From Sphingobacterium sp. UBA7855 (lineage in GTDB: Bacteria > Bacteroidota > Bacteroidia > Sphingobacteriales > Sphingobacteriaceae), in assembly GCA_002500745.1 (NCBI GenBank), contig DLST01000016.1:32386-96385 (forward strand): 64,000 bases of DNA, read 5' to 3'. Shown one piece after another: positions 36,438-44,741 of the stretch (its first letter is position 1; each line of letters starts with the position of its first letter). The notes below the pieces were generated by a model. That model searched no databases and was not told the origin of the DNA. It saw nothing but the letters and a program-made list of their open reading frames with translations. The position numbers and the translations under genes were made by a program.

Positions 36438-37658
36438 ATGAAAAGAATTTGGATTATCTTATTGGGTTGTATAGCGCTTTCGAGCTGTGATAAGATCGAA
36501 AGTAAGGGAATGTATCTGGCTCGCGTGCCAATATTTGAAACAATGGAAAGTATACGGGCTAAAGCGAATCCCGTAAGCGGCCCTACCGCTATTGTTCAAG
36601 CTGGAAAGATCTATATTTATCAAGATTATTTGTTAATCAATGAACCAGGGAAAGGCATTCATATCTTTAATAATGTAGATCCGTCAAAACCTCTGGCGAT
36701 GGCGTTCTTAAGTATTCCTGGAAATGTGGATCTTGCGGTTCTGGATGGAAAGCTGTATGCTGATAGTTTTACAGATCTGTTGACCTTCGATCTGGAAAAT
36801 CCAGCGTCACCCAAGTTATTGACACGAAATAAGGACGTGTTTAAGGTCTTGCTTGAAATGGATTATATCAATAATACTACAGATCGCATCATTACAGGAT
36901 ACCGAGATAGTCTTGTAAGCTATAGCCAAAAAGATAAATATTCACCCTATGACCGAAAAGATAATGTTTATTACGAGACCAATTCGGGATCGGGGCAGGG
37001 CGGATCTATGGCGCGATTTACCATTGCTAATAAACATTTATATGCTGTAGATCAAACGACATTACACCTTTTTAACGTACAGAATGCGAGTCAACCTGCC
37101 TATGTAAAGGACATCAAGATAGGCCCTGGTATCGAAACAATTTTTCCTTTTAAAAACAACCTATTTATAGGCTCCAATACAGGTATGGTGATTTATGATA
37201 TCACCACAGCATCGGCTCCCGTAGAGCTGTCGCGTTATTCGCATATTCGTGCTTGTGATCCTGTGGTAGTTAACGAGAAATATGCCTTTGTAACTTTACG
37301 GGCTGGCGTAGTATGTGGTGGACAGCAGAATCTATTGGAAGTTATCGACATCCAAGACCTGACAAAACCGATGTTAAAAAATACCTTCACGTTGGAGAAT
37401 CCCCATGGCTTGGCGCTCTCAGACCAAACCTTATATGTTTGTGAAGGAAAATTCGGATTGAAGTCATTCGATGCCAGTGATGTCAGCCAAATAGGCAATA
37501 AGCTTCTCGAAACTCAAAAAGAACTGACGAGCATAGATGTGATCGCCGGATCAAAATCGCTAATCGTTGTTGCAGAAAAAGGTGTACATCAATATGATTA
37601 TAGCAATAAAGCCAAACTTAAGGAATTGAGCATTATTCCTATTATTGGTTCCAATTAA
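36438..37658 (+). CDS. LVIVD-repeat lipoprotein
   Basis: 406-aa secreted lipoprotein. The lipobox LSSC gives lipidated Cys 17. The body is a beta-propeller of LVIVD repeats: units such as GKGIHIFNNVDPSKP, LLTFDLENPASPKLL, LHLFNVQNASQPAYV and LLEVIDIQDLTKPML show the name-giving pattern of a hydrophobic strand, D, a gap and P. It is expected on the outer membrane, possibly at the surface. The next gene, a small barrel, starts 31 bases after its stop and is likely co-transcribed. No enzyme motif is seen. Confidence 0.85.
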   Translation: MKRIWIILLGCIALSSCDKIESKGMYLARVPIFETMESIRAKANPVSGPTAIVQAGKIYIYQDYLLINEPGKGIHIFNNVDPSKPLAMAFLSIPGNVDLAVLDGKLYADSFTDLLTFDLENPASPKLLTRNKDVFKVLLEMDYINNTTDRIITGYRDSLVSYSQKDKYSPYDRKDNVYYETNSGSGQGGSMARFTIANKHLYAVDQTTLHLFNVQNASQPAYVKDIKIGPGIETIFPFKNNLFIGSNTGMVIYDITTASAPVELSRYSHIRACDPVVVNEKYAFVTLRAGVVCGGQQNLLEVIDIQDLTKPMLKNTFTLENPHGLALSDQTLYVCEGKFGLKSFDASDVSQIGNKLLETQKELTSIDVIAGSKSLIVVAEKGVHQYDYSNKAKLKELSIIPIIGSN

Positions 37659-37689
37659 AAAACGATTCCAAGAGCTTCATTATTCTGAT

Positions 37690-38292
37690 ATGAAAAGATT
37701 TTCAATAGCCATTTTGGCTTTTCTCGGTTATTTAACTGTTGATGCCCAAACAAAAAAATATACAAATCATAATGAATTTTCGGTTTTAACTTATGGTCCT
37801 GCCTTTCTCGAATCTGGATTTGGCCTGCATACATTCCATGGGCTGCAGCTCCATGAAAATATCGCTCTGGGATTAAATACAGGGGTGGATAGGTATCCAG
37901 TAGACGGCGAAGGATCAAAATGGTTTCTTCCGGTCTCAGCCAAAGTGAATTATGTAGAATTTCCTGAAAGAAAGCGTAGTTTTTTTGCAGGATTGGATTT
38001 AGGCTATAGTTTTACTTCCTTGAATAAAAATGCAGTCGAGAACAATTTAAAATATGAATATCGGGGCGGCTTGCTGATAAACCCACAGCTGGGTTGGCGC
38101 TTTAAATTTAATAATTCGGCGAAATATTGGTCATTGGCAACAGGATATCGGTATCAACACTATAGCCGAAAGGACACGTATACGCGACCCTCAGCAAGCT
38201 TGCCAGAAATTGATATCTGGTATGGAAGAACACAAATAGATAAAAAATATGACCTGCACCGTTTTACTTTACAGGTCGGATTTGGTTTTTAG
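37690..38292 (+). CDS. Small outer-membrane beta-barrel protein
   Basis: 200 aa from MKRFSIAIL at 37690; a 15-codon upstream extension removes the signal peptide from the N-terminus and is rejected. The signal peptide ends near TVDAQ (residue 20). About eight amphipathic strands follow (FFAGLDLGYSFTSL, YWSLATGYRYQHYS), ending in the terminal strand HRFTLQVGFGF with C-terminal Phe, the BAM recognition type. This suggests an eight-stranded OmpA/OmpW-like barrel without a periplasmic domain. Function unknown. Confidence 0.75.
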   Translation: MKRFSIAILAFLGYLTVDAQTKKYTNHNEFSVLTYGPAFLESGFGLHTFHGLQLHENIALGLNTGVDRYPVDGEGSKWFLPVSAKVNYVEFPERKRSFFAGLDLGYSFTSLNKNAVENNLKYEYRGGLLINPQLGWRFKFNNSAKYWSLATGYRYQHYSRKDTYTRPSASLPEIDIWYGRTQIDKKYDLHRFTLQVGFGF

Positions 38293-38346
38293 GTATCGAT
38301 CAGATGTTTTTTTTATGAACAGTTATCGATTGCTTGAATTGTAAAA

Positions 38347-38402
38347 AAATAGCATAAGTATACGGTTTGTTTTTCAAATCTAGTCCGATACTTATGCTAT
38401 TT
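38347..38402. terminator. Bidirectional terminator between convergent genes
   Basis: Perfect 15-bp stem AAATAGCATAAGTAT/ATACTTATGCTATTT (38347-38361 with 38388-38402) with a 26-nt loop. On the minus strand it is followed by a T run (complement of 38343-38349), so it mainly serves the reductase gene. Confidence 0.8.
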
Positions 38403-38425
38403 CATTCGTTGGTTGTGGAGCTTAT

Positions 38426-38902
38426 TTATTCGCTGTCTAAAAGCAGTAATATCTGTTTAAGGTATTGCTCATCGACTTCATCAAAACTATTTAATTCACT
38501 GCTGTCAACGTCCAGCACACCGATAATCTGTCCCTGTTTAAAAACGGGTAGCACGATTTCTGATCGCGATAGTGAGCTACAGGCAATGTGTCCCGGAAAT
38601 TGCTCCACATCCGGAACAATCAATGTTTTTTCTTGTGCCCAAGCTCCTCCGCAGACACCACGACCTTTCTTGATACGCGTGCATGCAACAGGTCCCTGAA
38701 ATGGACCTAATACCAGCTCATCTCCATCTATAAGATAGAAACCAACCCAGAAAAAATTGAATTGTTCTTTCAATGCAGCAGCGATGTTAGCCAGATTGGC
38801 AATTTGATTAGGCTCGCCTTGCAGTAATCCTCCAATTTGAGGAAGTAAATTTTGATATTGTTCTTCTTTGCTACCTTTAGCTATTTGTAAATCCTCTGCC
38901 AT
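38426..38902 (-). CDS. msrC: Free methionine-(R)-sulfoxide reductase (GAF domain)
   Basis: 158-aa single GAF domain. It reduces free Met-R-sulfoxide in the cytosol with thioredoxin. The two cysteines of the active loop are in CTRIKKGRGVCGGAW, and the catalytic third cysteine is in HIACSS. This cysteine set and the segment WVGFYL separate fRMsr from sensory GAF domains. The C-terminal VLDVDSSELNSFDEVD is typical. Monocistronic. Confidence 0.9.
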   Translation of the reverse strand: MAEDLQIAKGSKEEQYQNLLPQIGGLLQGEPNQIANLANIAAALKEQFNFFWVGFYLIDGDELVLGPFQGPVACTRIKKGRGVCGGAWAQEKTLIVPDVEQFPGHIACSSLSRSEIVLPVFKQGQIIGVLDVDSSELNSFDEVDEQYLKQILLLLDSE

Positions 38903-39080
38903 AAAAATCTATCTAAAAAAATAATCATGCATTTGCTATGAGGACTATACTGCCAAACATGCTTTGCTTGCTCAGAAAGCTACAGTACATGTCATGTCTC
39001 AACCTGCATGAAATGAAAAAGCACTAATACGCTGTTCAAAGTTAAGAGAATATTAGCGCTTTCACATCAGGCGAATGTTA

Positions 39081-39814
39081 TTATTTCTTTGTGTTGATAA
39101 TGTTTACCCGAATGTAGTCGCTTCTTTTGCCGGAAGGGGTCACAACAATAATCGTCAGCTAAAGACTTATCTCTTTACCATTAATGATAACAGGCGGATG
39201 ATATTCATCATACAATTTGTAATTTTCTAATATTTTTGAAGTTCCATCCTGCATTTGCCTATTATAATGTTCAGTATACATAATCTTTGCGTCTGTATGA
39301 TTTGGAGCAACCAGATTCGCAATAAAATCAGCTGTAACCTGATATCCCCCTTGGTTATACTCTATCCCTTTAATATTGCACCGGGATAAATGTTGAGTTC
39401 CATTGATTGATCTGTAATAGTGAACATCTGGGATTTATATTTCTGATAGAAATATAATTTATTTGGATCAGGCGTTGGAGCATTACTGCCATTAACAATG
39501 ATACCGGGACTATCTTTATAACCACCTGAGCCTGCTTTTGGCTTAAAGGGATTATCTTCATCAGGAGGAGTAGTCAAGTCTGCTCTTTTCCCTCCTGCTG
39601 ATCTTTTGCCGGACACATTATTTTCCGGATTAGATCTTGAACTAACGGTAAAATCTTGGATCTTCGGTAATCTTAATTGATCCAAAGCGTTTTTACCGTT
39701 TCCGCTGTCAAAGTCAGATTCGAATTTTGAACAACTAACTATTGAAAATAGCATCAATAACAAAGGAACATACTTAGTGATCCTTTTAAAAAAATAGTTC
39801 ATTCTACTTTTCAT
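39081..39814 (-). pseudogene. Broken lipoprotein gene (frameshift and in-frame stop)
   Basis: The first 150 codons from 39814 encode a lipoprotein (lipobox FSIVSC) with a low-complexity Gly/Lys/Pro region and the segment KYKSQMFTITDQSMELNIYP, then hit TAG at 39362-39364. One base out of frame the coding sense continues smoothly: EYNQGGYQVTADF and on to NGKEISL. It then meets an in-frame TAG at 39159-39161, after which LTIIVVTPSGKRSDYIRVNI runs to TAA at 39081-39083. One frameshift and one nonsense change in a row indicate decay. The tail resembles an Ig-like/IPT strand pair. YPGAILKG recalls cholesterol-dependent cytolysins, but that is weak. An ATG at 39862 is an alternative start. Confidence 0.65.
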
Positions 39815-39865
39815 ATATTTAAGAATTGATAGGCATAGGTCTCCCTGGCATACAGGAAACATGAA

Positions 39866-40849
39866 TTAACTCCCTAACGGCATTCCATTACCAATTGACC
39901 ATTTCCGGGTCCTTTTCTCCTTTAATTGGCCTTTTTCATCATAAATGTTATAACTAGCACTTACTACATTATTCTGAATATTATAATCAGTAATTTTTAT
40001 GGAATAATCTGCCGGAATATTATTTGTCTCCTTTAGGTTATCTCGCCAGATCACAGCCTGCTTTCCAGCCCATTTGTCCTCGACACTGGTGACTATTTGC
40101 ATCCGACCTACATAGCCGTCATTTAAGAACAGCATATATTCATAGTTGTTAATAGGAATATTCCATAAATTACCAGAAGGATAGTAAGCATCAGAAGCAT
40201 CTATATCCTTCGTATAACGAATGGAAAAATCTCGCTCATAACAGACCAACTGCGTACCACGCTGTCCCAACCCCATATATCCCCCGCCTCTATTGAGGTC
40301 TTTATCCGTGCCCTCCCGGACCAACAACGAATTACCATACCACTGCACTAAAGAATAAGGAAAGGTTACATAAGCCCAATCCAGAGGCTGTTCTACCTTA
40401 TACTTTTTTGTATAAAACTTTTTGCTGTCAAGATCGATATTCGCCAAAAGCTGGATGTATTTGTTCCTAGTCTCTAGATCATCAAGCACTATCTCCAAAG
40501 ATAGGGACGCTTGATCTCTGTTAATAAACCTATTTGGAGCAACCAAATCAACAATCAAATTGCGCATATCACTAGGTATTTCAGTAGAATCAATAGTCGG
40601 GCAAACTTCTGAAAAGATCGTCTTCCCATCCTTATTATCGACTCTAATCTCTAATGTATTGTCCAGTGTATTTACCACATAGTATTGATTCCCCACACTA
40701 TCGGTTTTAGCTTGGGTTCTCCATTTTTCATTTTTCTTCTCAGGAACATCTGGAGTATCTTTCTTACATGAGAATAAGAAGCATGCCATTAGTAAACATA
40801 CACTTAAAATCCCTAAACCCTTTTCTCTATATGTTGTATTCATCATCAT
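39866..40849 (-). CDS. Lipoprotein of unknown function
   Basis: 327 aa, not assigned to a family. Three ATG codons in a row (40849, 40846, 40843) begin the signal peptide, and the lipobox LFSC gives the lipid-anchored Cys at about residue 28. The body is a mixture of beta strands with many aromatic and Asn/Asp residues; the C-terminal 130 residues read as a six-strand beta region with three Trp (DKWAGKQAVIWRDN, RTRKWSIG). No repeats or catalytic motif are seen. It lies between a small lipoprotein and the broken lipoprotein gene, probably one operon of cell-surface proteins. Confidence 0.7.
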   Translation of the reverse strand: MMMNTTYREKGLGILSVCLLMACFLFSCKKDTPDVPEKKNEKWRTQAKTDSVGNQYYVVNTLDNTLEIRVDNKDGKTIFSEVCPTIDSTEIPSDMRNLIVDLVAPNRFINRDQASLSLEIVLDDLETRNKYIQLLANIDLDSKKFYTKKYKVEQPLDWAYVTFPYSLVQWYGNSLLVREGTDKDLNRGGGYMGLGQRGTQLVCYERDFSIRYTKDIDASDAYYPSGNLWNIPINNYEYMLFLNDGYVGRMQIVTSVEDKWAGKQAVIWRDNLKETNNIPADYSIKITDYNIQNNVVSASYNIYDEKGQLKEKRTRKWSIGNGMPLGS

Positions 40850-40906
40850 AAAATATATTTAATGGTCAATTCTAAACGTCGTTTTAAACGTCGAGATATC
40901 TTTTAG

Positions 40907-41209
40907 CTATTTTGCAGTATAGTAAATCGGCAAACCTGGATCACTCGCAGTAAATGTGCCTACATTCTGTGCAATAAAATCAGATACGCCATTAGGACTT
41001 GGATTGATCAATAACTGGATCACATTATTGCCGATTGTACTTCCCAAAACTTGAAAGATTGATCTAGTAGGTTTAAATGTGTATGTCTTTAGGCCTTTAA
41101 GTCCCGAGTTAGGCTCAACAGTTCCACTTGGAATGAGATCTTTTGAACAGGAGGTAGTTAAAACCAAAAATGATGCTATCAAAGCAATACAATTTAGTTT
41201 CTTTTTCAT
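40907..41209 (-). CDS. Small lipoprotein of unknown function
   Basis: 100 aa. Lipobox LTTSC gives lipidated Cys 21, followed by SKDLIPSG. The mature part of about 80 residues has two Pro/Gly-rich loops and no recognisable domain. It starts the three-gene lipoprotein group on the minus strand, 57 bases before the next gene. It may be too short to fold alone and could pair with that neighbour. Confidence 0.6.
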   Translation of the reverse strand: MKKKLNCIALIASFLVLTTSCSKDLIPSGTVEPNSGLKGLKTYTFKPTRSIFQVLGSTIGNNVIQLLINPSPNGVSDFIAQNVGTFTASDPGLPIYYTAK

Positions 41210-41334
41210 AATTTAATTATCTTAGTTTATAATTAGCTCTAAAACAGGAATGAACTATATATTAAAATTATAAAAATTAAACTTTAATAATAACTAAGGG
41301 ATAACAAAACTACCCATTTGTGTACTGATTAACG

Positions 41335-41573
41335 CTACCTATTTAAGAAAAAATTGACCTTATTTTGCAGATATTTAAATAGCAATATACCGATCAGTGA
41401 AGTCCAGATCTAGATCATTATTGGATTTTCAGAAGTCTAGACGAATGTCGTATTTTTAAGCGTTGCTTTAGATGCTTGAAGAAGACTTCGATATGTAAGC
41501 GCTATCTATATATGTTCGCTACCAGAGAGGCCCTCCATGCAATATTATTGGTGAAAAAGTGGTACTCATTACC
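41335..41573 (-). pseudogene. IS4-family transposase remnant (C-terminal part)
   Basis: No long reading frame exists here, but minus-strand translation gives a clear IS4-type transposase C-terminus in pieces. From 41573 it reads YHFFTNNIAWRASLVANIYR, then TAG at 41502-41504, then RLHIEVFFKHLKQRLKIR in the same frame. After a frameshift it reads TSENPIMI, a stop, and IWTSLIGILLFKYLQNKVNF ending at 41335. These correspond to the family motif with the third catalytic Glu (Y-(2)-R-(3)-E-(6)-K: YR.RLHIEVFFKHLK) and the TSENAVMIQIWTALI-like tail. At least two stops and one frameshift show it is dead. The N-terminal two thirds and the inverted repeats are not found. Confidence 0.8.
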
Positions 41574-41635
41574 TTGGTGCTGTCCCAAAAGTGAACCATT
41601 AATAGGGCGCGAAGTATTGCAAAACCGAGGTTAGG

Positions 41636-41677
41636 AAAAAGACATAAATGAACGCTAAGATTCCTTTATGTCTTTTT
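41636..41677. terminator. Probable bidirectional terminator upstream of the lipoprotein/IS patch
   Basis: Perfect 13-bp stem AAAAAGACATAAA/TTTATGTCTTTTT (41636-41648 with 41665-41677) with a 16-nt loop. It lies 75 bases past the ruvA stop and is well placed to end that operon on the minus strand. Confidence 0.75.
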
Positions 41678-41751
41678 CGCTACAGCATATGCAGTACGTA
41701 TGTGTGATCCGATGTTTGTTGTTGGATTAGTTCAGCAAAAACGTATCTGCA

Positions 41752-42333
41752 TTAAAGTCGTTTCAGTGCTAATTTGATCATATCCTCTACAGAAAGATTG
41801 CTGTCTGTTTTTAGAATGGTATTTAATACTTTCTCTGCCGCGGCTTTGTTGAACCCGAGCATAACAAGTGCGGATAGCGCTTCGTCCGGTATGGATTGGG
41901 ACTGAATAGATGTTGCCAAAGCTTCGAATCCCTGCTTTTTTAATTTATCCTGAAGTTCCAAGATAAGACGTTGTGCTGTTTTAGGACCAATTCCCTTAAT
42001 CTTTTGAATCAGTGCGACCTGCCCATTAACAATGGCAGACTGGATCTCATCTGGTGTGTTTGACGACAGGATCATACGACCTGTATTGGGACCTATACCC
42101 GAAACAGAGATCAAATTTTCAAATAGTTTTTTCTCACCTTCTGTTGCAAAGCCATAAAGTGTATGAGAATCTTCCCGAACTTGAAGTGAAATGAATAATT
42201 TGCAGTTTTCCTGATCTTTGATTTGAGAAAAGGTATAAAGAGAGATGTGGACATAATAGCCAATCCCACTCACATCGATAACAACGTGAGTGGGGGCTTT
42301 ATATGTTAATTTTCCGTTGAAATATTCGTACAT
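41752..42333 (-). CDS. ruvA: Holliday junction branch-migration protein RuvA
   Basis: 193-aa junction-binding subunit of RuvABC. Domain I is an OB fold (residues 1-65, MYEYFNGKLTYKAPTHVVID). Domain II has two helix-hairpin-helix motifs, SVSGIGPNTGRMIL and KIKGIGPKTAQRLI. Domain III, which contacts RuvB, covers the last 48 residues (PDEALSALVMLGF). It lies 32 bases after maeB on the same strand, so it is probably expressed with it. ruvB is not in the window. Confidence 0.96.
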   Translation of the reverse strand: MYEYFNGKLTYKAPTHVVIDVSGIGYYVHISLYTFSQIKDQENCKLFISLQVREDSHTLYGFATEGEKKLFENLISVSGIGPNTGRMILSSNTPDEIQSAIVNGQVALIQKIKGIGPKTAQRLILELQDKLKKQGFEALATSIQSQSIPDEALSALVMLGFNKAAAEKVLNTILKTDSNLSVEDMIKLALKRL

Positions 42334-42365
42334 AGTATACGAATATAGGAAGATTTTAAGCTATT

Positions 42366-44648
42366 CTATAAATTTTTAAGATGTGTCTGTACGTCTACGA
42401 CGGCAATGGTAACCATATTGACGATTTCGCGTACAGAGCTATCCAACTGCAAAACGTGGATGGGTTTGTTCATACCTAAAAGAATCGGCCCTACAGCTTC
42501 CGCCTCACCAACTTCTTGCAATAATTTATAGGCAATATTCCCCGATTCTAGGTTAGGGAACACAAGTGTATTTGCTGATTTTCCATTTAAATAGCTGAAT
42601 GGGAAGTTTGCTGTCAGCATTTCGCTATTTAATGCGAAGTTTGCTTGTAAATCACCCTCAGCAATGATATCAGGATATTGATCGTGTAGAATCTGTGCTG
42701 CAGCTCTTACTTTTGTAGGCGTTTTTCCTTCACTTGAACCAAAGTTAGAATACGACAATAGAGCGATACGTGGCTGGATATTCATGCGCTTAACGGCTTT
42801 ATCCAAAAGCAAGGTAATGTCGGCCAATTCTTGTGCAGTTGGATCTTCGTTCACCGTTGTATCCCCCATAAAAATTGGTCCTTTTTTGGTTAACATCATA
42901 TACATTCCTGCGACGCGACTTCCTGGTTTAGCCCCGATCACGTGCAATGCCGGACGGATCGTATTCGCGTAATTTTTGGTCATACCAGAGATTAAGGTAT
43001 CAGCTTCGCCAAATTCCACTAAAGAGGCTCCAAAATAGTTGCGGTCATACATCAGCTTACGGGCATCATATTTCGATATACCGCGACGTTGTCTCTTGAT
43101 GTACAGGTGCTCGATAAATTTCTTGGAACGCTCTGTTTCACCATCTACTTCAGCAATGGGATCGATGATTTCGAGGCCATCCAATTCAAAAGCATATTCT
43201 TTAATTAGGCGTTCGATTTTATCTTTTCGGCCCAAAAGAATAGGAACCGCAATGCCCTCTTCTTTGACAATCTGTGCCGCGCGCAGTGTTTTATAATTGT
43301 CTGCTTCCGCAAAAACAACACGTTTAGGATCTCTTTTAGCAGCCATAGTCAAATTGCGCATGATCGCATCATCTTTACCAAGGCGTTTACGTAGCGCATC
43401 GCTGTATTGATCCCAATCTTCTATTACGGTCTTTGCTACACCTGATGCGATAGCGGCTTTCGCAACAGCCATAGAAACTTCCGTGATCAAACGTGGATCT
43501 GTAGGTTTTGGAATAATATATTCTTCTGAGAATTTTAAGTTATTGGTATTATAAGCCTGATTAACTTCTTCCGGAACGGGTTGTTTCGCCAAGTCAGCAA
43601 TCGCACGTACTGCCGCAATTTTCATTTCTTCATTGATAGCAGTTGCACGTACGTCCAACGCACCTCGGAAGATATAAGGGAAACCCAATACATTGTTTAC
43701 TTGGTTAGGATAGTCTGAACGACCCGTACCCATGATAATATCGTTACGTGTTGCCATCGCCAAATCGTAAGCAATCTCAGGATTTGGATTTGCCATCGCC
43801 AATACAATTGGGTTTGGAGCCATCGATAACAACATTTCTGCCGACATGACGTCTGCTGCCGATAGACCGATAAATACATCTGAATCTTTGACAGCGTCTG
43901 CCAGGGTATGAATATCGCGATCTGTTGCATATTGTGCTTTCATACTGTCAAGATTTTCTCTATCCGTACGGATTACACCTTTGCTATCCAGCATCACAAT
44001 ATTTTCTTTGCGAGCACCTACTGAAATATACATTGCTGTACATGACATTGCAGCTGCTCCAGCGCCATTGACAACGATTTTTACTTTTGAAATATCTTTA
44101 CCGATAATTTCACAGGCATTGATCAATGCTGCACCGGAGATGATTGCCGTACCATGTTGGTCATCGTGCATCACAGGGATGTTCATTTCTTCTTTCAGAC
44201 GGCGTTCGATTTCAAAACATTCCGGTGCTTTGATATCTTCCAGGTTGATACCTCCAAAAGTAGGTTCCAATGCTTTGACAATGTTGACAAACTCATCGAC
44301 ATTTTTGGTGTCCACTTCGATGTCAAATACATCAATGTCGGCAAAAATTTTGAATAATAAACCTTTACCTTCCATGACTGGTTTACCAGCTTGGGCACCG
44401 ATATCGCCTAAACCCAATACGGCTGTACCATTACTGATAACGGCAACAAGGTTTCCTTTTGCGGTATATTTATATGCATCTTCTTTGTTCTCAGCAATAG
44501 CCAAACATGGCTCCGCTACACCAGGAGAATATGCTAATGACAAGTCTCTTTGCGAATTTGTTGGTTTGGTCGGAACAACAGCTATTTTACCAGGTCTACC
44601 CATAGCGTGGTAATTTAATGCTGCCTGTTTACGATTAGTGTTACTCAT
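42366..44648 (-). CDS. maeB: NADP-dependent malic enzyme with phosphotransacetylase-like domain
   Basis: 760-aa MaeB-type protein. Residues about 1-430 are malic enzyme, which decarboxylates malate to pyruvate with NADP: SLAYSPGVAEPC, GDIGAQAGKPVMEGK with the metal-binding ED pair in NLEDIKAPECFEIE, and VVNGAGAAAMS as the nucleotide site. Residues about 430-760 are a phosphotransacetylase-like domain (TRTDERAR-like metabolite-sensing part, here with FPNLESGNIAYKLLQ), which in MaeB binds acetyl-CoA as a regulator and is not active. It is the first gene of a pair with ruvA. Confidence 0.95.
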   Translation of the reverse strand: MSNTNRKQAALNYHAMGRPGKIAVVPTKPTNSQRDLSLAYSPGVAEPCLAIAENKEDAYKYTAKGNLVAVISNGTAVLGLGDIGAQAGKPVMEGKGLLFKIFADIDVFDIEVDTKNVDEFVNIVKALEPTFGGINLEDIKAPECFEIERRLKEEMNIPVMHDDQHGTAIISGAALINACEIIGKDISKVKIVVNGAGAAAMSCTAMYISVGARKENIVMLDSKGVIRTDRENLDSMKAQYATDRDIHTLADAVKDSDVFIGLSAADVMSAEMLLSMAPNPIVLAMANPNPEIAYDLAMATRNDIIMGTGRSDYPNQVNNVLGFPYIFRGALDVRATAINEEMKIAAVRAIADLAKQPVPEEVNQAYNTNNLKFSEEYIIPKPTDPRLITEVSMAVAKAAIASGVAKTVIEDWDQYSDALRKRLGKDDAIMRNLTMAAKRDPKRVVFAEADNYKTLRAAQIVKEEGIAVPILLGRKDKIERLIKEYAFELDGLEIIDPIAEVDGETERSKKFIEHLYIKRQRRGISKYDARKLMYDRNYFGASLVEFGEADTLISGMTKNYANTIRPALHVIGAKPGSRVAGMYMMLTKKGPIFMGDTTVNEDPTAQELADITLLLDKAVKRMNIQPRIALLSYSNFGSSEGKTPTKVRAAAQILHDQYPDIIAEGDLQANFALNSEMLTANFPFSYLNGKSANTLVFPNLESGNIAYKLLQEVGEAEAVGPILLGMNKPIHVLQLDSSVREIVNMVTIAVVDVQTHLKNL

Positions 44649-44672
44649 TACGATTTTATTAATTTAAGGCTA

Positions 44673-44680
44673 CAAATCTA
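44673..44680 (-). promoter_or_regulatory. Putative -7 box of the maeB promoter
   Basis: TAGATTTG on the minus strand is an exact TAnnTTTG match ending 24 bases before the maeB start. The position 19 bases upstream reads TTTT, one base off the TTTG box. Confidence 0.45.
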
Positions 44681-44741
44681 TCATTCTTTTTGATAATTGA
44701 AAATTTTTACCAATATCTTATTATTATTAGACAATAATATG

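Noticed and set aside
43981-44613. A 210-codon plus-strand frame opposite maeB
   Set aside because: It is the reverse-strand shadow of the conserved malic enzyme coding region, Ser/Pro-rich, with no domain.
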